Below are positions 37,508 to 44,615 of a DNA stretch of 64,000 nucleotides, piece after piece. The DNA comes from Amphiplicatus metriothermophilus (lineage in GTDB: Bacteria; Pseudomonadota; Alphaproteobacteria; Caulobacterales; Parvularculaceae): assembly GCF_900199215.1 (NCBI RefSeq), contig NZ_FZQA01000002.1, positions 137,501 to 201,500 of the forward strand. The letters are read 5' to 3'. Each line of letters starts with the position of its first letter. Position 1 is the first letter of the stretch. The notes beneath the pieces are model-generated. The model saw only the letters and a program-made list of their open reading frames with translations, was not told the DNA's origin and searched no databases. The position numbers were made by a program, and so were the translations under genes.

Positions 37508-37965
37508 CCGCATGGTGGAACGGCCTGACGGCGCGCGAGCGCCTCCTCGTCGCGATCGGCGGCGCCCTGGCGGCGCTTCTGTCGCTCGTCCAGTTCGTCA
37601 TCGTTCCGGTCGCAGGTTGGCGCGCGGCCGCCCATCGCGAGGCAGAGGCGGCGGAGACGGCTTACCGTCTCGTGGCGGAAGCCGCGGCGCTGGGCGGCGA
37701 GGCGCGCGCCGCGCCGGAGGAGGCCGTTCCCATCCGCAACGCCGTGGTTCAGGCCGCGCGGGACAACGGCGTGCCCCTGACCTTTCTCAATCCGCGGCCG
37801 GACGGCGATGTGGAGGCGCAGGCGAACGAGGCCGATCCGGAAAATCTTTATCGCATGCTCGCAACGCTCGAGGCCCGTTACGGGGTCGAGATCGTCCGCG
37901 CGGATATCGCACGCCTTTCGCCCGACTCTTCCATCGTGCGGGCGCGGATGACCTTTTCGCGATAG
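37504..37965 (+). CDS. gspM: Type II secretion platform protein GspM
   Basis: This 153-residue protein has the GspM start (WWNGLTARERLLVAIGGALAALLSLVQFVIVPV): a short cytoplasmic amphipathic segment, one membrane helix, then a coiled segment rich in Ala/Glu and a ferredoxin-like periplasmic domain. It partners GspL. It overlaps gspL by 4 bp, and gspN begins 9 bp later. Confidence 0.9.
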   Translation: MTAWWNGLTARERLLVAIGGALAALLSLVQFVIVPVAGWRAAAHREAEAAETAYRLVAEAAALGGEARAAPEEAVPIRNAVVQAARDNGVPLTFLNPRPDGDVEAQANEADPENLYRMLATLEARYGVEIVRADIARLSPDSSIVRARMTFSR

Positions 37966-37974
37966 GAGCGTCGA

Positions 37975-38772
37975 TTGGCCGTGCAGGATGGACAACGCAG
38001 CATGGACCGCGCGCCGCTGAAGCCGGCGCGCCCGCTTGTGTTTCTGGCCGCGGCGGCGTTCGCGATCAGCGTTCTTGCGAACCTGCCGGCCTCGCTCGTT
38101 CCGGTGCTGGCCGGATTCGACCGCTATGACGTCGCCTGGCGCAAGGCTGAAGGCTCGCTCTGGCGCGGCCGGATCGAGGGCGTCGTCTATCGCGGAGCGC
38201 CGCTGGGCGCGGTTTCGTTCCGCGTGCGACCATTATCGCTGTTGAGCGGCGGGCTCGCCGCCGAGCTTGATTTTCGCGGCGGCGCGCTCGAAGGCGCGAC
38301 TCGCGCGAGCGTCGGTCTCGGCGGCCGGATCGCGTTCGAGGGCGCCGATCTGGTTTTCGATCTCGGCGCGGCGCGGCGTTATCTGTTTCTCGGCGCGCCG
38401 CTCGAAGGTTCGGCGCGGATCGCGCTCGACAAGCTCGTGCTGACGCGCCGCGGCTGTCTCGCAGCCAGAGGCGATCTGTCGACCGACGTGCTGGCGCGCC
38501 GCGCGCGGCGGATGGGCGGAGAAGGATTCGTGCTCGCCGGAACGGCGGTCTGCGAGAATCATGAGCTTGTCCTCGATCTTTCGGGCCGCGGCGCGGAGGG
38601 CGCGGCGAGCCTCGTCATGCGCGTCCGGCCCGATTACACTTACGCGCTCGAAGCCGCCGTCGAGCCGGCGCGCGCAGATCTTGGGCTGGCGCTGGAGACC
38701 TTCGGCTTCGCCCGCGAGGACGGCGTGCTGACATACGGATCGACCGGCGCCATTCTCACGGCCGGCACATAG
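37975..38772 (+). CDS. gspN: Type II secretion protein GspN
   Basis: This 265-residue protein has one N-terminal membrane anchor (LVFLAAAAFAISVLANLPASLV), then GFDRYDVAWRKAEGSLWRGRIEGVVYRGAPLGAVSFRVRPLSLLSG, which is the recognisable GspN/AsmA-like region. A TTG at 37975 sits 6 nt after AGGAG; a GTG two codons later is an alternative. GspN is present in only part of T2SS clusters and its role is not settled. Confidence 0.87.
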   Translation: MAVQDGQRSMDRAPLKPARPLVFLAAAAFAISVLANLPASLVPVLAGFDRYDVAWRKAEGSLWRGRIEGVVYRGAPLGAVSFRVRPLSLLSGGLAAELDFRGGALEGATRASVGLGGRIAFEGADLVFDLGAARRYLFLGAPLEGSARIALDKLVLTRRGCLAARGDLSTDVLARRARRMGGEGFVLAGTAVCENHELVLDLSGRGAEGAASLVMRVRPDYTYALEAAVEPARADLGLALETFGFAREDGVLTYGSTGAILTAGT

Positions 38773-38783
38773 GGGAAACCGCA

Positions 38784-39260
38784 ATGCTGCGCCGTTATAT
38801 GATCGCCGCCATGCTCCTCGCCTCGGGCTGCGCCAGCGCGCCTCCCTCGGGGCCGGTCTCGACTGCAGCGCCGTCCGCGGGCGGCGAGGGGATCGCGCTC
38901 GGCGCGCTCGCGAACGCCGGCCTCAATCCGGGCGAGTGCGGCATGATTCTGTGGACGCTCGATGAAAACCGCCCGGCGCCGATATTCCGCTACGTCGTCG
39001 GCAAGGCCGCGGAGATTTCCGCGAACGGCGCGTTGATTCGCCTTGCGCCGGTCGGAGCCGAAGGCGCGGCTGCGTTCGGCGTGCACGAAAGCCAGACCTT
39101 TGAAGCGCCGGATGGGACGACTGCGCATGTCGAGGCGCGTTTCGGCCTTGGATTCGACAGAGGCGTATATCTCGAGCGCGGCCTCGTCCGGGTGGACGCG
39201 CCGGACGGCTGGCGCGCCGTCGCGCCGGCGGCGGGAATCGCCGGCTGCAGAGCAAAGTAG
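38784..39260 (+). CDS. Small lipoprotein at the end of the gsp cluster, function unknown
   Basis: This 158-residue lipoprotein has a lipobox (LLASGC, Cys16) and then a Ser/Ala/Gly linker. The compact domain contains GECGMILWTLDENRPAPIFRYVVGKAAEISANGALIRL and ends with a Cys pair-like AGCRAK. I do not recognise a named family. It starts 11 bp after gspN, so it is almost certainly co-transcribed with the secretion genes. No canonical GspS pilotin or GspAB is present here, so a role as secretin pilotin or assembly lipoprotein is a reasonable guess, without motif support. Confidence 0.75.
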   Translation: MLRRYMIAAMLLASGCASAPPSGPVSTAAPSAGGEGIALGALANAGLNPGECGMILWTLDENRPAPIFRYVVGKAAEISANGALIRLAPVGAEGAAAFGVHESQTFEAPDGTTAHVEARFGLGFDRGVYLERGLVRVDAPDGWRAVAPAAGIAGCRAK

Positions 39261-39311
39261 CGCCAGGCTGCGCAGTCCGGGCTGATCCGGCGCGCCCGCC
39301 GGCGTTTGGCG

Positions 39312-41189
39312 TCATCCCAGAATGCCGTCGATGCGCCGCTGCGCGATCGGATGATACCGCGCGCGCGCCTCGGCGTAGACGCGCCGCGCGAAATCCTCTC
39401 GGCCGTTCTCCTTGAGCGCCGTATACAGAGGATAGATGAACTTGCCGCGCCCGACGCGGTTGAGAAAATCCTCGATCGCCGGCATGGCGGGTTCGTAGCC
39501 GCCGGGAATGGCCTTCATGTACCACGCGAAGGCGATCTCGGCATTGGCGCTGTCGGTAAGGCCGAAACGCGCGTCCAGCGCGGCGAATTGCTCCTGCGTC
39601 ATCGCCTTCGGCAGCGTATTGATGAAATGCAGCCACTCATGCGCGGACCAGCTGGCGACCTCGAGCGCGTCCGCGCCGATCTCGCCGGAAAGCCAGCGCG
39701 CCTGTTGCGCGGCAACCTTTTCAAAAGCGTCAGAGACCGGCGTTTCGATGGTCTCAGGCAGGCCCGGCTCATACAGCCACGCGCGCAGCTCGGCTTCGCT
39801 CACGGCCTCAGGGTCGTCCGCAAGGAGATTTTCCCTGAGATACGTCTCGAAGTCCTCCGTCGTGATCGACTGGAAGGCGAAATGATCGAAATAGCCGCGA
39901 AGGAAGGCGTCGAACGCTTCGCGTCCGAATCGTTCTTCAAGAAACTTCAGAAAGAACGCGCCCTTGACGTAGGCGACCTGCGAAAAGGCGTCGTCGGGAT
40001 GGGCGAGGTCGGCCGGCAGCTTCAGCTGCGTAAGCGCCGGCCGCTCGGCGTTCGCGACGGTCCGCTTCAAGGAATCGAGATCGAGCGCGCGCTCCATCGT
40101 CGCGCGTTCGGGACCGTATAGCGCCTCCATCAGCCGGTTCTCGACATAGGAGGTGAAGCCTTCGTTGAGCCAGGCGTCGCGCCAGGTGGCGTTGGTGACG
40201 AGATTGCCCGACCAGGAATGCGCGAGCTCATGCGCGACGACGTTGGTCAGACTCTTGTCGCCGGCGACGAGCGTCGGCGTGAGAAAGGAAAGCCGCGGGT
40301 TCTCCATGCCGCCGAAAGGAAAGCTCGGCGGCAGCACGAGCAGATCGTAGCGCCCCCAGCGATAGGGTCCGTAAAGCGCCTCGGCCGCCTCCATCATCCC
40401 GGGCGTGTCTTCAAACTCCGCGGCGGCGGCGGCGAGAATGTCATCCTCCGCATAGATCCCGATGCGATCGTCGATCGCCCTGAAGGAAAGATCGCCGACG
40501 GCGACGGCGAGCAGATAGGCCGGCACGGGCTGCGGCATGTCGAAGACATACGCGCCGTCGCGGGGCCCTTCGTCCTGCGCCGCGCTCATCAGCGCGACCA
40601 GATCGGGCGGCGTCGTCAACCGGGCCGAATAGGTCATGCGCACCGCAGGCGTGTCCTGCACCGGCGCCATGGAGCGCGCGTTGATGGTCTGGTTCTGACT
40701 GTACATGAAAGGGTGGACGCCGCCCGCCGTTTGCGCCGGCGAGAGCCATTGCAGGCCCGCCGCGCCGGGGCTGGTGCGATAGGCGACGCGCACGCGTTCG
40801 GCGTCCTCCGGCAGCTCGATTTCGAGCCGGGAGCCGAGCGCCGGGTCGTCCTCTCCCAGAATGAAGGAGACATGCCTCCATGTCCCGCCGATTTCGGCCT
40901 CGACCGATTCGATTGCGAGATCGTTCGTGTCGAGAACGAGCGTATCGGCTTCCGGATCGAGACGTTTCAGGACGAGCGTCGCGGTTCCCTTAAGCGTCTG
41001 CTCGTCGAACAGCACGGCGAGATCGAGGTCGAGATGCGTCGCGCGCACCGCGTCGTAATTGGCGTAGGTGAACGGGTCAGCCCGCTCCGCTTTCGCCGTC
41101 TGGGCGTTCTCGCGCGCCGGCGCGGATTCCTGATTCGTGCACGCCGCGAGGAAAAGGGCGAGCGCGCCAGCGACATAACGGAGCGTCAT
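39312..41189 (-). CDS. M1-family aminopeptidase, leukotriene-A4-hydrolase-like, lipoprotein
   Basis: This 625-residue zinc aminopeptidase has a lipobox (LFLAAC, about Cys17). The saddle-like N-terminal beta domain is followed by the exopeptidase motif FGGMENPRLSF and the zinc site HELAHSW (H320, E321, H324) with the third ligand E343 in WLNEGF. PTLVAGDKSLTNVV and a C-terminal helical domain match the LTA4H-type branch of M1. It should trim N-terminal residues from peptides in the periplasm or at the surface. The start at 41189 (MTLRYVAGALALFLAAC) is set by the lipobox; the open frame upstream is not coding. It is convergent with the gsp cluster. Confidence 0.92.
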   Translation of the reverse strand: MTLRYVAGALALFLAACTNQESAPARENAQTAKAERADPFTYANYDAVRATHLDLDLAVLFDEQTLKGTATLVLKRLDPEADTLVLDTNDLAIESVEAEIGGTWRHVSFILGEDDPALGSRLEIELPEDAERVRVAYRTSPGAAGLQWLSPAQTAGGVHPFMYSQNQTINARSMAPVQDTPAVRMTYSARLTTPPDLVALMSAAQDEGPRDGAYVFDMPQPVPAYLLAVAVGDLSFRAIDDRIGIYAEDDILAAAAAEFEDTPGMMEAAEALYGPYRWGRYDLLVLPPSFPFGGMENPRLSFLTPTLVAGDKSLTNVVAHELAHSWSGNLVTNATWRDAWLNEGFTSYVENRLMEALYGPERATMERALDLDSLKRTVANAERPALTQLKLPADLAHPDDAFSQVAYVKGAFFLKFLEERFGREAFDAFLRGYFDHFAFQSITTEDFETYLRENLLADDPEAVSEAELRAWLYEPGLPETIETPVSDAFEKVAAQQARWLSGEIGADALEVASWSAHEWLHFINTLPKAMTQEQFAALDARFGLTDSANAEIAFAWYMKAIPGGYEPAMPAIEDFLNRVGRGKFIYPLYTALKENGREDFARRVYAEARARYHPIAQRRIDGILG

Positions 41190-41294
41190 GAGAATCCCCT
41201 CGACTATCGACCAAGAACTCCGCCGGGACCCTAAAGCCTCCCCTTGCATGCAGCAAGCCGCTTCGCGACGGCGCGGCCTCGGTTGATGAAGGAT

Positions 41295-41310
41295 GGCCGT
41301 TAAGACGGCC
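41295..41310. promoter_or_regulatory. Palindrome in the M1 peptidase / aldo-keto reductase divergent region
   Basis: GGCCGT-TAAG-ACGGCC is a perfect 6-bp inverted repeat 78 bp upstream of the aldo/keto reductase start. It could be an operator or a leader hairpin. Nothing else stands out in this 198-bp gap. Confidence 0.35.
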
Positions 41311-41387
41311 GGCTCTTGAAGCGCCGGAGCTTGGACTGCTACGTCATGGCGGCGCGCCTGCGCCTTCCGCCATGCATGGATGGGAAA

Positions 41388-42368
41388 ATGAAATACAGAA
41401 CGCTCGGCAAGTCCGGTCTGCGCGTTTCCGAAATCGGTCTTGGCTGCTGGCAGTTCGGCGGCGATTTCGGCCCCGTCGGCGAAGAGACGATCGAAGCGAT
41501 TCTCGACGCGGCTGGCGCGGAAGGCGTTAATTTCTACGACACGGCGGACGTGTACGGCGCCGGCCGCAGCGAAAGTCTGCTGGGGCGACGTTACGCCCGC
41601 CGCGCGCAGGAAATGACCATTGCGACGAAGGTCGGGCGCGCGCCGACGATCTATCCCGACAATTACTCTTATGAGGTGGTGCGCGAGAGCATCCTCGCTT
41701 CGGCGCGCCGGCTCGATCCTGCGCCGCTTGAGCTTGTGCAGATTCATTGTGCGCCCGCTGAAGAACTGCGCCGCGGCGAAATTTTCGAAATCATGAACCG
41801 TCTTCAGGGCGAGGGCCTATTCAGGCGCTGGGGCGCGAGCGTCGAGACCATTGAAGAAGCGAAGATTTGTCTCGAACAGGATGACCTTGTCTCGCTGCAG
41901 ATCATTTTCAATCTTTTCCGTCAGGACGCCGCATGGGAGCTGTTCCCGCAGGCCGAAGCGGCGAATGTCGGGATCATCGTACGCCTGCCGCTGGCGAGCG
42001 GGCTTTTGACAGGGAAGTTCCGGAAGGACTCGACCTTTTCTCCAGAAGACCATCGCAATTACAACCGTGACGGCGCGGCTTTCTCCGTAGGCGAAACATT
42101 CTCGGGAATCCTGCTTGAAACGGGCGTCGATCTCGTGGAAGCGCTGCGCGCCTTTGCGCCTGAAGGCTGGGGCATGGCTGACCTCGCCCTGCGCTGGATC
42201 CTCGATCACTCCGCCGTCAGCACGGTGATCGCCGGCTGTTCGAAACCGGAACAGGTTCGGTCCAATACGCGCGCCTGCGCGTTGCCGCCGCTGCCTGCCG
42301 AAACGCATAAGGCGTTGCGGACGTTTTACGAAACGCGCGTGCGACCGGCGATCCGCTGTCCGATTTAA
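41388..42368 (+). CDS. Aldo/keto reductase
   Basis: This 326-residue TIM-barrel NADPH-dependent oxidoreductase has the catalytic tetrad: D51 and Y56 in FYDTADVYG, K81 in IATKVGR and H120 in VQIHCAP. The N terminus MKYRTLGKSGLRVSEIGLGCW resembles the AKR11/12-like bacterial group. The C terminus has the NADP site SAVSTVIAGCSKPEQVRSN. The substrate is unknown. The preferred start is 41388; an in-frame upstream extension has no family match. It converges with the acyl-CoA synthetase gene, with 6 bp between stops. Confidence 0.9.
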   Translation: MKYRTLGKSGLRVSEIGLGCWQFGGDFGPVGEETIEAILDAAGAEGVNFYDTADVYGAGRSESLLGRRYARRAQEMTIATKVGRAPTIYPDNYSYEVVRESILASARRLDPAPLELVQIHCAPAEELRRGEIFEIMNRLQGEGLFRRWGASVETIEEAKICLEQDDLVSLQIIFNLFRQDAAWELFPQAEAANVGIIVRLPLASGLLTGKFRKDSTFSPEDHRNYNRDGAAFSVGETFSGILLETGVDLVEALRAFAPEGWGMADLALRWILDHSAVSTVIAGCSKPEQVRSNTRACALPPLPAETHKALRTFYETRVRPAIRCPI

Positions 42369-42374
42369 CCCAAC

Positions 42375-43895
42375 TCATGATTCGCCTACGGCGAAAGCGT
42401 CCTTGAACCGCTCCCGCAGCGCCTGCTTTTGCACTTTGCCCATCGCATTGCGGGGCAGGGCGTCGATCCAGAAGAAGCGACGGGGACGTTTGAAACGCGC
42501 CAGTCGCTCCAGCGCGGCGGCCAGCGCCGCGTCGTCGGGGCGCGGCGCGCCGGTCTGCGGCGCCAGAACCGCGACGACGCCTTCGCCCATGTCAGGGTGC
42601 GGAACGCCGATCACGGCGGACTCGGCCACGCCCGGAATCGCATCGAGGATCTGCTCGATCTCCGCGGGATAAATGTTGTAGCCGCCGGCGATGACGAGGT
42701 CTTTCGCCCGGCCGACCAGCGACAGGCGCCCTTCCTCGTCGAGCGCGCCGATGTCGCCGGTGACGAACCATGGGCCGCGAAAGGCTTCTTTCGTTTTCTC
42801 CGGCTGACGCCAGTAGCCGGCGAAGACGTTCGGGCCTTTCACTTCGACATTGCCCGGCTCGCCCGGGGGCAGCATGACGCCCGTCTCGTCCGTGATGCGC
42901 ACATAAACGTCCGGCAGCGCGAAGCCCACCGTTCCCGGAATGCGCGCCCCGTCAAGGGGATTCGAGGCGATCATGCCGGCTTCCGACATGCCGTAGCGTT
43001 CGAGAATCCGATGGCCCGTGCGCGCCTCGAACGCCTTGAAGGTTTCCGGCGAAAGCGGGGCCGAGCCGGAAACGAACAGGCGAACGCCGGCGCAGTCTTC
43101 CGCGCCGAAATCAGGATCGGCCAGCAGTCGCGCATAGAAAGTCGGCACGCCCATCATCACCGTCGCGCGTTTCAGATTCTCGCGCACGGCGGCGACGTCG
43201 AAGGCGGGCAGAAAAATGATCTCCGCGCCGTTCAGCATCGCCGTATGCAGCGCGACGAACAGGCCGTGTATGTGGAAGATCGGCAGGGCGTGCAGCAGCG
43301 CGTCGCCGGGCCGGAAGCCCCATATCTCGTGCAGGGCAAGCGCGTTCGAGGCGAGATTGCGCTGCGTCAACACCGTGCCCTTCGACCGTCCCGTCGTGCC
43401 AGAGGTGTAAAGGATAACAGCCGTATCGTCTTCCGCGCGAGGTTCTATATTCGTATACGGAATGTTATCCTCGGCGCAGTCGATGAGCGTTCCACGTCCG
43501 TCGGCGTCGAGCGTCATGATCGCTTTCGTTCCCGCCGCGCGCGCCGCGGGCCTGAACGCGTCTTCCCGCTCGGGCGCGCAGATGAAGACGGCGGGCTCGG
43601 CGTCCGTGAGAAAGAAGGCGACCTCTTCGTCCGTATACGCTGTGTTCAGCGGAACGTAGACGAGCCCCGTCCGCAGGGCGGCGAGATACAGCGCGACGTT
43701 CTGCGCGCTTTTCTCGACCTGAACGGCGACCCTGTCGCCCGGCCGCGCGCCGCAGGCGAGAAGCGCGCCGGCGATCCGCGCCGACAGGGCGTCGATCATG
43801 GCGTAGGTCCAGACCGGCCCGCCGGGGATGGTCAGGCAGGGCGCCTCCATTGGAAAGCGGGCGCGGAGGAGAGAAAAGAAGCCGCCGTCGGTCAT
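42375..43895 (-). CDS. Malonyl-CoA synthetase-like AMP-dependent acyl-CoA ligase
   Basis: This 506-residue ANL-superfamily ligase has P-loop ILYTSGTTGRSKG, HALPIFHIHGLFVALHTAML, GVPTFYARLL, SGSAPLSPETFKAFEARTGHRILERYGMSE, the hinge WFVTGDIG and the catalytic Lys in NAMGKVQKQALRE. The combination of FHIHGLF and ILERYGMSE is characteristic of the MatB (malonyl-CoA synthetase) branch; a methylmalonate or other short diacid substrate is possible. The start is placed at 43895 (MTDGGFFSLLRARFP), with an in-frame ATG at 43940 as alternative. It is divergent from parDE. Confidence 0.87.
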   Translation of the reverse strand: MTDGGFFSLLRARFPMEAPCLTIPGGPVWTYAMIDALSARIAGALLACGARPGDRVAVQVEKSAQNVALYLAALRTGLVYVPLNTAYTDEEVAFFLTDAEPAVFICAPEREDAFRPAARAAGTKAIMTLDADGRGTLIDCAEDNIPYTNIEPRAEDDTAVILYTSGTTGRSKGTVLTQRNLASNALALHEIWGFRPGDALLHALPIFHIHGLFVALHTAMLNGAEIIFLPAFDVAAVRENLKRATVMMGVPTFYARLLADPDFGAEDCAGVRLFVSGSAPLSPETFKAFEARTGHRILERYGMSEAGMIASNPLDGARIPGTVGFALPDVYVRITDETGVMLPPGEPGNVEVKGPNVFAGYWRQPEKTKEAFRGPWFVTGDIGALDEEGRLSLVGRAKDLVIAGGYNIYPAEIEQILDAIPGVAESAVIGVPHPDMGEGVVAVLAPQTGAPRPDDAALAAALERLARFKRPRRFFWIDALPRNAMGKVQKQALRERFKDAFAVGES

Positions 43896-43943
43896 GTCGG
43901 TCACAGGTCTCGTCCGAAAATCTGGCCTTTGATACGCCATAAA

Positions 43944-43956
43944 AGTGTATTACACT
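43944..43956. promoter_or_regulatory. Palindromic operator AGTGTATTACACT upstream of parDE
   Basis: A perfect 13-bp palindrome (AGTGTA-T-TACACT) lies 40 bp before the ParD start and overlaps a TATAAG element at 43956-43961. Ribbon-helix-helix antitoxins autorepress through short palindromes in exactly this position, so this is the likely ParD/ParDE operator. It also lies between the two candidate regions for the divergent ligase promoter. Confidence 0.68.
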
Positions 43957-43995
43957 ATAAGCCACTATTTAATCTCGCGATCCAGGAGTCCGCCG

Positions 43996-44280
43996 ATGAA
44001 GCCGGTCGGCCAGATGACCCTGACCCTTACCAGCGAACTCGAAGCCTTCGTGCGCGAGGAGGTGCGCCGGGGGGCTTACGCTTCGAGCAGCGAGTATATC
44101 CGCGAGCTCGTCCGCGAGCGCTATCGCCGTCAACGCGACAGGGCCGCACGGCTCGAAGCGCTTGATGACGCGCTTGCGCGCGGCCTCGCCGACGCCGAGG
44201 CGGGCCGCGCGGCCCCGCTCGACGAGGCGTTCAGGCGGCTTCGCGCGGAACTCGGCCTGCCGAATGAAAGCGGCGAGTAG
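43996..44280 (+). CDS. parD: ParD-family ribbon-helix-helix antitoxin
   Basis: This 94-residue protein has an N-terminal RHH DNA-binding fold (QMTLTLTSELEAFVREEVRRGAYASSSEYIRELVRERYRR), a long helix, and a C-terminal segment that would wrap the toxin. AGGAG lies 7 nt before the ATG at 43996; the frame open further upstream runs through the operator. It neutralises and, with ParE, represses its own promoter. It is immediately followed by parE with no gap. Confidence 0.93.
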   Translation: MKPVGQMTLTLTSELEAFVREEVRRGAYASSSEYIRELVRERYRRQRDRAARLEALDDALARGLADAEAGRAAPLDEAFRRLRAELGLPNESGE

Positions 44281-44577
44281 GTGAAGGTCGTCGTTACTGA
44301 CGCTGCCTTCGACGATCTCCTTCGCATCGGGCAGGCGATCGCGCAAGACAATCCCGCGAGGGCTGCGACATTTGTTGAGGAGCTTCAAGCGTGCTGCGAA
44401 AGGCTCGGCCATGCGCCGCGCGCCTTTCCGCTTCTTCCGGGTCATGAAGAAAGGGGCGTTCGACGCCGTCCGTATAGGGATTATATGATCTTCTATCGGA
44501 TCGAGGTCGACGCTGTCGAGATTCTCCATGTCATTCACGGCGCGCGGGATTACGAACGCATATTGTTTCCGGAATAG
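44281..44577 (+). CDS. parE: ParE-family toxin
   Basis: This 98-residue RelE/ParE-superfamily protein begins with GTG directly after the parD stop. The family signature is visible as VTDAAFDDLLRIGQAIAQDNP, FPLLPGHEERGVRRRPYRDYMIFYRIE and ILHVIHGARDYERIL. ParE members poison DNA gyrase; others in the superfamily cleave mRNA, so the target is inferred from the ParD partner. No disruption is seen, so the pair looks intact. Confidence 0.93.
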   Translation: MKVVVTDAAFDDLLRIGQAIAQDNPARAATFVEELQACCERLGHAPRAFPLLPGHEERGVRRRPYRDYMIFYRIEVDAVEILHVIHGARDYERILFPE

Positions 44578-44615
44578 GGGCGCGAAGAAATCGCGCCCCA
44601 AGTCCGTTCTTGCGC

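Noticed and set aside
41190-41747. Upstream extension of the M1 aminopeptidase frame
   Set aside because: A lipobox signal peptide begins at 41189, and the extension runs antisense through the aldo/keto reductase start.
43945-43995. Longer ParD start through the palindrome
   Set aside because: The ATG at 43996 has a good ribosome-binding site, while the upstream start lies inside the probable operator and promoter.
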